Origin: Pseudomonas lini
Lineage (GTDB): Bacteria > Pseudomonadota > Gammaproteobacteria > Pseudomonadales > Pseudomonadaceae
Direction: 5' to 3'
NCBI RefSeq assembly: GCF_030812475.1
Contig: NZ_JAUSSR010000001.1
Coordinates: 620,001-684,000, forward strand
Length of the DNA stretch: 64,000 nucleotides
Under the pieces are notes generated by a model. The model did not search any database and was not told the origin of the DNA. It worked only from the letters and a program-made list of their open reading frames with translations. Position numbers and translations under genes: made by a program. Below, piece after piece: positions 35,083-43,297 of the stretch. Numbering within the stretch: position 1 is the stretch's first letter; each line of letters opens with the position of its first letter.

Positions 35083-35709
35083 ATGACTACTTCTTATAAA
35101 CGTCTCGACAAGGATAACGCCGCCGTTCTGTTGGTGGATCATCAGGCGGGCCTGCTGTCTCTGGTGCGCGACATCGAACCGGACCGTTTCAAGAACAACG
35201 TGCTGGCCCTGGCCGATCTGGCCAAGTACTTCAAGCTGCCGACCATCCTCACCACCAGCTTCGAAACCGGCCCCAACGGCCCGCTGGTGCCCGAGCTCAA
35301 GGCGCTGTTCCCGGACGCGCCCTACATCGCTCGGCCTGGCCAGATCAATGCCTGGGACAACGAAGACTTCGTCAAGGCGATCAAGGCCACCGGCAAGAAA
35401 CAACTGATCATCGCGGGGGTCGTGACCGAGGTGTGCGTGGCGTTCCCAGCGCTGTCGGCGCTGGCTGAAGGCTTCGATGTGTTCGTGGTGACGGACGCTT
35501 CCGGCACTTTCAACGAACTGACCCGGCAATCGGCCTGGGACCGCATGTCGTCCTCCGGTGCGCAACTGATGACCTGGTTCGGCCTGGCCTGCGAGCTGCA
35601 TCGCGACTGGCGCAACGACGTGGAAGGCCTGGGCACCTTGTTCTCCAACCACATCCCGGACTATCGCAACCTGATGACCAGCTACAACACCCTGACCAAC
35701 AGCAAGTAA
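35083..35709 (+). CDS. Isochorismatase-family cysteine hydrolase (YcaC-like)
   Basis: A cytoplasmic hydrolase of 208 residues. The catalytic Asp is in VLLVDHQAGLL and the nucleophile Cys in GVVTEVCVAFPAL, with a lysine in the middle (near ATGKKQ). Similarity is to YcaC-type proteins of unknown substrate. It lies 122 bp after pirin on the same strand; the pairing of pirin and isochorismatase-like genes under a LysR regulator is common in Pseudomonas. Confidence 0.88.
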   Translation: MTTSYKRLDKDNAAVLLVDHQAGLLSLVRDIEPDRFKNNVLALADLAKYFKLPTILTTSFETGPNGPLVPELKALFPDAPYIARPGQINAWDNEDFVKAIKATGKKQLIIAGVVTEVCVAFPALSALAEGFDVFVVTDASGTFNELTRQSAWDRMSSSGAQLMTWFGLACELHRDWRNDVEGLGTLFSNHIPDYRNLMTSYNTLTNSK

Positions 35710-35732
35710 CCCTGGCACACATCGCCCTCTGC

Positions 35733-35815
35733 AGGAGCCGGCTTGCTGGCGATAGCGGCAGCGCAGTCACCGATTCAGTGACTGTCAGACCCCCATCGCC
35801 AGCAAGCCGGCTCCT
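35733..35815. repeat. Paired inverted REPs
   Basis: AGGAGCCGGCTTGCTGGCGA plus T and its inverted copy (35795-35815) are separated by 41 bases that include a CAGTCAC/GTGACTG inner stem. It probably ends the isochorismatase message. Confidence 0.8.
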
Positions 35816-35890
35816 ACCGTGCTTTGTGGTGTTCCGAAGGCATCAATTGCTCCTACACTGTGCCCATCCGCACGTGTCTGGAGTCGCTCG

Positions 35891-37333
35891 ATGTTGTCCC
35901 TGCTCACCGATCACCCCTTGCTCTGCGCCCTGGTCCTGATCCTGATCGACCTCGGCCTGTGGCGGTTGCTCAGTGCCAGTGGCAGCCACTGGAAACTGGT
36001 GGTGCGGCTGGTGATTTTCTCTCTGTTCAGCGTCGTGCTGTTCAACGAAGGCTTGAACCCGCTGGAGCCGGCGCCCTGGGCTGACAACATCCCGCTGCAC
36101 CTGGCAGCGATCGGTTTGCAGATCGGTTGGTGGTTGTTCGGCGCGCGGACCCTGACGGTGCTGATCGGCGCCGTGATGATGCAACGGGTCGGGCACACCG
36201 GGCGGTTATTGCAGGATCTGCTCGGAGCGGTGATCTTTCTGATTGCCATCATCGCCGCCCTGGCCTATGTGCTCGAACTCCCGGTCAAGGGCGTTTTGGC
36301 CACGTCCGGCGCGTTGGCGATCATCGTCGGGCTGGCCCTGCAAAGCACCCTCAGCGACGTGTTCTCCGGGATCGTCCTCAACACCACCAAGCCTTATCAA
36401 CTGGATGACTGGATCTCCATCGACGGCACCGAAGGCCGGGTCACCGACATCGACTGGCGCGCCACACGCCTGCAGACCGCCCAGGGCAGCATGGCAGTGA
36501 TCCCCAATTCGCTGGCGGCCAAGGCCAAGATCATCAACTTCAGCCGCCCGAGCGATATTTTCGGCGTCTCGATCAGCCTGCAACTGAGCCCCCACACCCG
36601 TCCGAACACGGTGATCGAAGCCCTGGAGCGGGCGATGCAGGGCTGTCGCCAGTTATTGAGCAAACCGGCACCCAGCGTTTCGTTGAAAAGCTCCAGCAGC
36701 GCCGGGATGGAATACGAAATCAGCGGTTTCGTCGAGTCCATGGATCAGAAACGCATGGTACGCAACCAGCTGTTCGACCTGGCGTACCGGCACTTGCACG
36801 CCTCCGGCGTCAGCCTGTTGTCGAGCGTCGAATCGAATGCCCCGGCCAACCTGTCTCGGCCACGGGCATTGCTCGACGCCTCGAACATCTTCTCGAGCCT
36901 GCGTCAGGAAGAGAAGGAAACCCTCAGCCAGAACATGACACTGCAAACCTTCCGCGCCGGCGAACTGATCCTGCCGGCAGGGGAGGTCAGCGATCATCTG
37001 TTGATCATCGAGTCCGGGGTGGTCTCGGTGGAGCTGAGCCGTGGTGGAGTCCTTTTCGAGTCTGGACGGATGGGGCCGGGCGAGGTGATCGGCGAGGGCG
37101 GGATCCTGTCCGATACGGCGCTGCCGGCGCAATTCACCGCCAAGACGTTCTGCAGCCTGTACCGGATCGAGAAGGAATACCTCAAGCCCTGCCTGGATGC
37201 GCGGCACGACATCAGCGAGGCGATGAAGGCGCTGCTGGATTTCCGCTTGAACAAGGCCCGGACGCTGACTCAGGAAGTGCCTGAGGTTGTGCAGAAACGG
37301 GGGTTTCTGCAGTGGTTGCGCAATCGAGCGTAG
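35891..37333 (+). CDS. Mechanosensitive channel (MscS family) with C-terminal cyclic-nucleotide-binding domain
   Basis: An inner-membrane protein of 480 residues. Several membrane segments precede the MscS pore region (GVLATSGALAIIVGLALQ, then DVFSGIVLN), the beta domain (LDDWISIDGTEGRVTDIDWRA) and the cytosolic vestibule. From about residue 330 a cNMP-binding fold follows, with FSSLRQEEKETLSQNM, AGELILPAGEVSDHLLIIESG and GPGEVIGEGGILS. It resembles channels gated or tuned by cyclic nucleotides. ATG at 35891 has GGAG 8 bases upstream. Confidence 0.9.
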   Translation: MLSLLTDHPLLCALVLILIDLGLWRLLSASGSHWKLVVRLVIFSLFSVVLFNEGLNPLEPAPWADNIPLHLAAIGLQIGWWLFGARTLTVLIGAVMMQRVGHTGRLLQDLLGAVIFLIAIIAALAYVLELPVKGVLATSGALAIIVGLALQSTLSDVFSGIVLNTTKPYQLDDWISIDGTEGRVTDIDWRATRLQTAQGSMAVIPNSLAAKAKIINFSRPSDIFGVSISLQLSPHTRPNTVIEALERAMQGCRQLLSKPAPSVSLKSSSSAGMEYEISGFVESMDQKRMVRNQLFDLAYRHLHASGVSLLSSVESNAPANLSRPRALLDASNIFSSLRQEEKETLSQNMTLQTFRAGELILPAGEVSDHLLIIESGVVSVELSRGGVLFESGRMGPGEVIGEGGILSDTALPAQFTAKTFCSLYRIEKEYLKPCLDARHDISEAMKALLDFRLNKARTLTQEVPEVVQKRGFLQWLRNRA

Positions 37334-37539
37334 GGGTTCGAACGTCACGCAGGCGGCTACAATCGACTGGGCCGTCAGTTGGCGCCTGGTGAACACGCAG
37401 TTCACCGATCAGAATGCGGTCATCCCTGTTCCTGTCCTCGAACGGGGATTGGCATCCTCGACTTCCCAATAATTGGCTATTTGCTGCCTGCCGGTGCGGG
37501 ATTAACGTAGTTCCACACCTTTTGTAACTGGAGCCCGCC

Positions 37540-37980
37540 ATGAAACCTCGTATCGATTTCTACACCGCTTCCCCCGACGCCCTCAAAGCCATGATTGCCC
37601 TGGACACCGCAGTGGCGAAACTGCCACTGGAAAAATCACTGATCGAACTGGTCAAGCTACGCGCTTCGCAGATCAACGGCTGCGCCTTCTGCGTCGACAT
37701 GCACACCGCCGATGCCCGCAAGGCCGGCGAAACCGAACGCCGGCTGTACGCGGTCTCGGTCTGGCGCGAAACGCCGTTCTTCACTCCCCGGGAACGCGCG
37801 GCACTGGCCTGGACCGAATCCCTGACGCAGCTGAGCCAGACCCACGCGCCAGACGAACACTACGAACAGGCATCCGCCCAGTTCACCCCCAAGGAACTGG
37901 TCGACCTGACCGTGGCGATTTGCACCATCAATAGCTGGAACCGGTTGGCGGTAGGTTTTCGCAAGATGCCCCAGGAGTAA
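37540..37980 (+). CDS. AhpD-like carboxymuconolactone decarboxylase family protein
   Basis: A small protein of 146 residues with the alkylhydroperoxidase D-type core. The CXXC redox pair and proton relay lie in SQINGCAFCVDMHTADARKAGE, followed by ETPFFTPRERAALAWTE. The family gives thiol-dependent peroxidase-like proteins. It has GGAG upstream of its ATG. The 206-bp gap before it holds no gene that I can see. Confidence 0.9.
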   Translation: MKPRIDFYTASPDALKAMIALDTAVAKLPLEKSLIELVKLRASQINGCAFCVDMHTADARKAGETERRLYAVSVWRETPFFTPRERAALAWTESLTQLSQTHAPDEHYEQASAQFTPKELVDLTVAICTINSWNRLAVGFRKMPQE

Positions 37981-38020
37981 CACCAAGGTTCAAATATGCA
38001 CTCGCCACGGTATGTAGTCG

Positions 38021-38079
38021 CACCTTGAGTATCAAGGGCATTATCGCCATGGCGAGGATGAAACGGACTATAGTCATCT
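38021..38079 (-). pseudogene. Decayed copy of the 3' end of the emrB-type gene
   Basis: These 59 bases match 40228-40286 at about 48 positions without gaps. 40228-40286 is the 3' coding end of the DHA2 transporter gene at 40192-41784, and the copy has the same orientation. Translated on the minus strand the remnant reads FILAMAIMPLILKV against FILATAMVPLMRKV in the intact gene. It lies on the far side of the transglutaminase-like gene, so the two copies flank that gene as direct repeats about 2.2 kb apart. Confidence 0.65.
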
Positions 38080-38091
38080 GAAGGACGTTTC

Positions 38092-38109
38092 TGTAGGACC
38101 TATGTAGGA
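38092..38109 (+). promoter_or_regulatory. Two TGTAGGA heptamers before the transglutaminase-like gene
   Basis: TGTAGGA occurs at 38092 and 38103, 11 bases apart and thus on one face of the helix, 97 bp before the start at 38206. The same heptamer recurs in the emrA-tpsB region and, inverted, before the two-component genes. Confidence 0.45.
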
Positions 38110-38205
38110 GTGTTCTGATTCTACTTTCAGCGTCGAGGGAGGTGCATTTTTTGGCGTAATGCTGCGGTATATTGCGAACACATCTAATTTAACAAGTGTG
38201 TTCAT

Positions 38206-40068
38206 ATGCGACTTTATATCTTCCAGTGTTTTCGATTGCTTGGGTTCATCGCCTGCTGTCTTATGGCAATAACCCCAGCATTGGCCAACAACGATGGCGC
38301 AGACACCTCGGTCACTATCGAGAAAGATATTCGCACGCATGTGATCAACGCAGACGGCAGCTTTATAGCCACCAATGACGTAGTGGTCTTGATTAACGAA
38401 GAACGTGCCGTCAAGGTTTATGCACAATATTACTTGAACTACAATCGAAGCCTTGAAAATCTTGAGGTTGTCGAGGCATTCACGCAAAAGCCGGATGGTC
38501 GAAAGTTTGCGGTCCAGCCTGACCAGATCAAAGAGCAACAGGAGCGCGGATCAGCAGACGCGCCAATGTTCCAGGATACTTTAGTCAAGGTGGTCATCTT
38601 TCCCGACGTCGCTGTGGGGGACCGCCTTATTATTCGATCCAGGACACATCGCCACACTGCATTGTTTGCGCAGCACTTCGAGTCGTTATCCAATCCCACG
38701 CCTCACCCGACCAGGCAGTACACCCTTGTTTATGACTTGCCGCAGAGCATGCCATTGTACGCCGATACTAGAGGCTTCAAGGCCAGCGATCCTGTCACTA
38801 TGTCGGGACGAACCATTTACCGTTGGGACAATATCCCTGAAAAAAAAGCGCGTATCGAAAATGGCTCTGTCGCCTATCAGGATTACGGCCAGTATCTGGC
38901 AGTTTCTACCTTTCCTGACTTCAATGCCTTTGCCCAGGCTTACGATGCCCGGGCCAAGAGTCGTGTGACAGCAGACATCAGTCAGTTGGCACTAACGATA
39001 ACTGGCCACATGGTTGACCCTCGGGAAAAAGCGATTGCCCTGAATGATTGGGTCCGAAAAAATATCCGCTATGTCGCAGTCTATGTGGGGGCGGGCAGTG
39101 TCGTTCCTAATCCGGTCGAAACGATTCTGTCGAATCGCTATGGAGACTGCAAAGATCACGTGGCGTTGTTGGAGTCATTGCTCGCGGCGGTAGGTATAGA
39201 GAGTACACCTGCGCTTCTTAACGCCGAGAACGCGTATACCTTGCCCAAGGTTCCAACTTTGGGCGTGATCAATCATGCTATTACTTATATTCCGACTCTC
39301 GACCTTTATCTGGACTCCACCGCAGAAGGGGTTGCGGGCGGTTATCTGCCCATTTTCATTCTGGATAAACTTGTCGTTTTCAGCAAGTCAGGAACGCTGG
39401 GTCGTACACCTTCCACCCAGGACGGAAAGGTTGAGAGCAATACGGTGTTCAAGGTTCGCGCAAACGGTGACGCCGACTTTACTCACTCATCCCAAATCAC
39501 CGGTTGGGCAGCAGAACCCAACCGTTACGCTTTTAACTCAATGAGCGCCGTTGATAGAAACCAGTTGGTGCAAAAAGTACTTGCGAGCTACGGACAGACA
39601 GGTAAAGGAGCGTTCAGCGCTACCCAACTTGAGGCTGGCAATAACGAACTTTCAATAAAGATGGTCGGTCTGTCGGAGAATCTGGTTGCCTTTCCTGGGC
39701 CTACGGGCGTTTTCACTATGAGCAGCTTCGCGGGAGGCATTGCGCAGAACGTTTTTATCTTCGCAGCGGAGAGAGATCGTGTTCAGGCTTTTACCTGCAT
39801 CTCGGTAATGATTGAGGAGCAGGCGCGTTTTGAATTTGCAAAAGAGGTCAGTATTGTCGCGGTGCCTAAGTCGATGACTTTGCGCCAGGAAAAGTTTGAG
39901 TACATTTCCAACTACTCAAAAGAGCCTGGCGCAGTGGTCGTTCGTCGATACCTCAAGTTTCACAACCCCAGTGCGTTATGCAGTCCTGAAGATTTCAAAG
40001 GCATGAGTTCAGTGATTGCCTCCATGATAAGCGATTTGAAATCACAGATTGTGGTTCAGGTTCAATAG
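38206..40068 (+). CDS. DUF3857/transglutaminase-like periplasmic protein
   Basis: A protein of 620 residues with a signal peptide ending near TPALA. The first part matches the DUF3857 family (KVYAQYYLNYNRSLENLEVVEAF). The middle is a transglutaminase/protease-like core with Cys in NRYGDCKDHVALLESLL and His in LGVINHAITYI; a DLYLDSTAEG aspartate completes a Cys-His-Asp set. The C-terminal part is beta-rich. The function of such proteins is mostly unknown, possibly in peptide or cell-surface processing. Base composition is more A/T-rich than neighbours, and it sits between the emrB gene and a decayed copy of that gene's end, so it looks inserted. Confidence 0.82.
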   Translation: MRLYIFQCFRLLGFIACCLMAITPALANNDGADTSVTIEKDIRTHVINADGSFIATNDVVVLINEERAVKVYAQYYLNYNRSLENLEVVEAFTQKPDGRKFAVQPDQIKEQQERGSADAPMFQDTLVKVVIFPDVAVGDRLIIRSRTHRHTALFAQHFESLSNPTPHPTRQYTLVYDLPQSMPLYADTRGFKASDPVTMSGRTIYRWDNIPEKKARIENGSVAYQDYGQYLAVSTFPDFNAFAQAYDARAKSRVTADISQLALTITGHMVDPREKAIALNDWVRKNIRYVAVYVGAGSVVPNPVETILSNRYGDCKDHVALLESLLAAVGIESTPALLNAENAYTLPKVPTLGVINHAITYIPTLDLYLDSTAEGVAGGYLPIFILDKLVVFSKSGTLGRTPSTQDGKVESNTVFKVRANGDADFTHSSQITGWAAEPNRYAFNSMSAVDRNQLVQKVLASYGQTGKGAFSATQLEAGNNELSIKMVGLSENLVAFPGPTGVFTMSSFAGGIAQNVFIFAAERDRVQAFTCISVMIEEQARFEFAKEVSIVAVPKSMTLRQEKFEYISNYSKEPGAVVVRRYLKFHNPSALCSPEDFKGMSSVIASMISDLKSQIVVQVQ

Positions 40069-40191
40069 GATTGGAAAATTCAGGGTGTCGCAAAAGAGCC
40101 GGTATCAAGAGAGTGCGTCGAAGTTGACCGGCGGATTGGAGGCCGCACAGCCTCCAGTTAATTGATCTAACGTATAGACCCACGAGCGTTC

Positions 40192-41784
40192 TCAATGAGC
40201 ATCCGCACTCGGCGCAGCCGGTGGTTGTACCTTGCGCATCAAGGGCACCATCGCCGTGGCGAGGATGAAACCGACCATGATCATCAGGAACGCGTCGCCG
40301 TAGGTTTGCGTCTGGGCTTCACGATAGGTCAGCAACCAGAGTTGGCGGAGGCTGGCAGTGACGCCGACGTCGCCGCTCTGGCCAAGCGCGGCGAAGTTGT
40401 TGCCGACCTGGGCCAGCCACTGGTTCAAGGCTTCGTTGCTGCTGTTGAGGTTTTCGGCCAGTCGGGTGAAGTGCAGGTTGGTGCGGTCATTGAGGATGGT
40501 TGCGCACGCGGCGATGCCGATGGCGCCCCCCAGGTTTCGCATCAGGTTGAACAATCCTGAGGCATGCTTGAGCCGCGAGGGTGCCAGTCCGCCGAGGGTC
40601 AAGGTGACTGCGGGCGGCACCGCCAGTTGCTGGGCTATCCCGCGCAAGGCTTGGGGCAGCATCAATTCTTTGGCCCCCCAGTCGTGGGTGATCGGGCTGA
40701 AATCCCACATCGACAGGGCGAACAGCCCCAGGCCGGTCATCATGATCCAGCGCAGGTCGATGCGGTTGGCCAGGAAGGCATATAGCGGAATCGCCATGAT
40801 CTGGAACACACCGGTGGAAAAAACCGCCAGGCCAATGTCCAGCGCGCCATAACCTCGCACCCGGCCGAGAAACAGCGGCGTCAGGTAAATAGTGGCGAAC
40901 AGGCCAATCCCGGTGACGAACGAAAAGAAACAGCCGAGGGCGAAGTTGCGGTCTTTCAAGGCGCGCAGATCGACGATCGGGTTGGCCACGTGCAAGGTGC
41001 GGCCGATAAACGCGAGGCCGGCGAGGCCGCTGATCCAGGCAGTGGTCAGGATGGTGCTGTCGCTGAACCAGTTCCAGCGCGGGCCTTCTTCGAGGGTGTA
41101 TTCAAGGCAGCCGAGGAACAGTGCCAGGAACAGCATGCTCAGGTAGTCGGCGCCTTTGAGCAGCGACAGTTCCGGCTGGTCGATCTTCACCAGCATCGGC
41201 ACCGCCACCGCGACGAAAATCCCCGGTATCAGATTGATGTAGAACAACCAGTGCCAGGACGAAATATCGGTGATCCAGCCACCGATCACCGGCCCCAGGG
41301 TTGGTGCCAGTGAGGCCACCGCGCCGATGGTTGCCGCAGCGATCACCCGTTGTTTGCCGCTGAAGAAAATAAACGCGGTGGTAAACACCAACGGGATCAT
41401 CGAACCGCCGAGAAACCCCTGCAGTGCACGGAAGGCAATCATGCTCTGGATGTTCCAGGCCGCGCCGCACAGCAGGCTGGCCAGGGTGAAACCCACCGCC
41501 GAAGCGCAGAACAGCCAGCGGGTCGAGAACACCCGGGACAGCCAACCGGATAGCGGAATCACGATGATTTCAGCGATCAGGTAGCTGGTCTGCACCCACG
41601 CGGTTTCGTCGGTGCCCGCGGAAAGTCCCCCGCCGATATCACGCAACGAGGCGGAGACGATCTGGATATCCAGCAGGGCGATGAACATGCCGATGCACAT
41701 GCTGGCGAAGGCGAAGACCTTGGTCGCCGTCGCCATGTTCGCCGCATTGAACGGTGCTGCGGGAGTGGCAAGGGTGCGGCTCAT
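40192..41784 (-). CDS. DHA2-family MFS drug exporter (EmrB/EmrY-like)
   Basis: A 530-residue inner-membrane transporter with about 14 membrane segments. It has the DHA2 motifs DIQIVSASLRDIGGGL in the first segment region, WVQTSYLIAEIIVIPLSGWLS, and GPVIGGWI in the motif C position. It pairs with the HlyD-type adaptor to form an EmrAB-like pump that would use a TolC-type outer-membrane protein. Its ATG overlaps the adaptor stop by 4 bp (ATGA). The likely substrates are hydrophobic toxic compounds. Confidence 0.9.
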   Translation of the reverse strand: MSRTLATPAAPFNAANMATATKVFAFASMCIGMFIALLDIQIVSASLRDIGGGLSAGTDETAWVQTSYLIAEIIVIPLSGWLSRVFSTRWLFCASAVGFTLASLLCGAAWNIQSMIAFRALQGFLGGSMIPLVFTTAFIFFSGKQRVIAAATIGAVASLAPTLGPVIGGWITDISSWHWLFYINLIPGIFVAVAVPMLVKIDQPELSLLKGADYLSMLFLALFLGCLEYTLEEGPRWNWFSDSTILTTAWISGLAGLAFIGRTLHVANPIVDLRALKDRNFALGCFFSFVTGIGLFATIYLTPLFLGRVRGYGALDIGLAVFSTGVFQIMAIPLYAFLANRIDLRWIMMTGLGLFALSMWDFSPITHDWGAKELMLPQALRGIAQQLAVPPAVTLTLGGLAPSRLKHASGLFNLMRNLGGAIGIAACATILNDRTNLHFTRLAENLNSSNEALNQWLAQVGNNFAALGQSGDVGVTASLRQLWLLTYREAQTQTYGDAFLMIMVGFILATAMVPLMRKVQPPAAPSADAH

Positions 41785-42902
41785 GGTGCGCTGGCCACGG
41801 CTGTGGTTTCAGGCCCTTGGCGGGTGTCCACTTCAGCGGTCACCGACAGGCCCGGACGAAGATGGCCGAGCACGCCGTCGGCCGGGTCGAGCAGGATCCG
41901 CACCGGCACCCGTTGCACGATCTTGGTGAAGTTGCCGGTGGCGTTTTCCGGTGGCAGCACGCTGAATTGCGAACCGCTGGCCGGGGCGAGACTGTCCAGG
42001 TGACCGTGGAATTCCTGTCCCGAGAGTACATCGGCACGAATGATCACCCGCTGGCCGGGCGTCATGCGTGCCAGTTGATCTTCCTTGAAGTTGGCGTCAA
42101 CCCACAGTCCTCGGGCCGGCACGACCGACAGCTGTTGTGAACCGGCCTGGGCATAAGCGCCGACTCGCGCCCGACGATTACCGATCACGCCATCGATAGG
42201 CGCGCGCAGTTCGGTGTAGCCAACGTTCAGTCGCGCCAGGTCGCGCTCGGCCCGGGCCTGCATCAACGCGGCGCGGGCTTGTTGTTTCTGGGTTTCGATC
42301 ACGGCCAGCTGGCGTTGTGCGGCCAGCAGTTCGGCCTGGGCCCTGGCACTCAACGCCTGGGCCGTCTTGAAGGTGGCGTCGGCGCGCTGGGCACTTTCCA
42401 CCGAGACGGCATTGCTGCTGACCAGGCGTTTGTAGCGTGCGTTGTCATCCCGTGACCGAGCCGTCTCGGCGCCGGCGGCATCGATCCCGGCGCGAGCCTG
42501 GCCGATCACCGCGTGCTGCAGTAGTTCGGTGGCGTCGAGATTGGCAAGCAGTGCTTGCTCGGCGGCCACCGCACCTTCGGCCTTGGCCAGGTTGGCGCGG
42601 TAGTCGCGGGAATCCAGACGAATCAGCACATCGCCGGCCTTGACCTTCTGGTTGTCGGTGACCAGCACTTCTTCGATGTAACCTGCGACCTTTGGCCCGA
42701 TCACCGTCACGTCGGCGCCGATGTAGGCATCGTCGGTTTCTTCGATGAAGCGGCCGGCGGTCCACCAGTGAGTTGCGTACAGTCCGACGAATACCAGAAC
42801 CGCCAGGGCGGCAGTCAGCAGCAACAGCCGTTTGAGCAGGGCAGGCTTGGAGGATATCGCTGGGACCGCAAGGTCGGGTTCTAGGCTGGGCATGCTGGTC
42901 AT
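41781..42902 (-). CDS. EmrA/HlyD-type membrane fusion protein
   Basis: A periplasmic adaptor of 373 residues with one N-terminal membrane anchor (LLKRLLLLTAALAVLVFVGL). It has the lipoyl half-motif TVIGPKVAGYIEEVLVTDNQKVKAGDVL, a coiled-coil hairpin with many Ala/Gln/Arg residues, and the returning motif LRAPIDGVIGNRRARVGAY. It is the first gene of the two-gene pump operon. Upstream lies a 395-bp region with six GTAGGA-type elements shared with the divergent tpsB gene. Confidence 0.9.
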   Translation of the reverse strand: MTSMPSLEPDLAVPAISSKPALLKRLLLLTAALAVLVFVGLYATHWWTAGRFIEETDDAYIGADVTVIGPKVAGYIEEVLVTDNQKVKAGDVLIRLDSRDYRANLAKAEGAVAAEQALLANLDATELLQHAVIGQARAGIDAAGAETARSRDDNARYKRLVSSNAVSVESAQRADATFKTAQALSARAQAELLAAQRQLAVIETQKQQARAALMQARAERDLARLNVGYTELRAPIDGVIGNRRARVGAYAQAGSQQLSVVPARGLWVDANFKEDQLARMTPGQRVIIRADVLSGQEFHGHLDSLAPASGSQFSVLPPENATGNFTKIVQRVPVRILLDPADGVLGHLRPGLSVTAEVDTRQGPETTAVASAP

Positions 42903-42998
42903 GGTGGTTGCCTGGGTAGAGGATTGTTATTACGACCATAATATGATGCATGTAATATTTGCTTGCAATTGATTTTTGCTGCCGGTGGTCGGGTCGGA

Positions 42999-43165
42999 AG
43001 TAGGAAACCGGACGGTGCAAAAAGGCTGGAATGTAGGAGGCGGTAAACAGATTTGTAGGACATCTGCAATGTGTTACTCAAAAGTAGGAGGTGATAAGTA
43101 ACAAAATTAAATAAGGATGTAGGAAGCAGGAAGTTGCAAGTAAGAATGATCAAGTAAAAGTAGGG
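42999..43165 (+). promoter_or_regulatory. Array of (T/A)GTAGGA/G heptamers between emrA and tpsB
   Basis: Six same-orientation heptamers occur at 42999, 43032, 43054, 43083, 43118 and 43159. Four match TGTAGGA or AGTAGGA followed by A or G, one is TGTAGGAC, and the last is AGTAGGG. The 43118 copy (TGTAGGAAG) is the exact reverse complement of the TTCCTACA half-site. The array fills a 395-bp A/T-rich gap between divergent genes that holds no other gene. Confidence 0.5.
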
Positions 43166-43297
43166 CGCCGGTTGCTCGAAGATATCTAAGGCGTTTAGTC
43201 GTCGTAATCGCTGTATTGCATAAAACGATCTATGCGCCAACTATTAAACACATAGACGAAACGGCATCGCGCCCTTTCAAAACTGCCAGGAAGCCAG

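Noticed and set aside
38074..38538. Minus-strand frame overlapping the start of the transglutaminase-like gene
   Set aside because: It has no recognisable motif and lies opposite the signal peptide and DUF3857 part of a better-supported gene.
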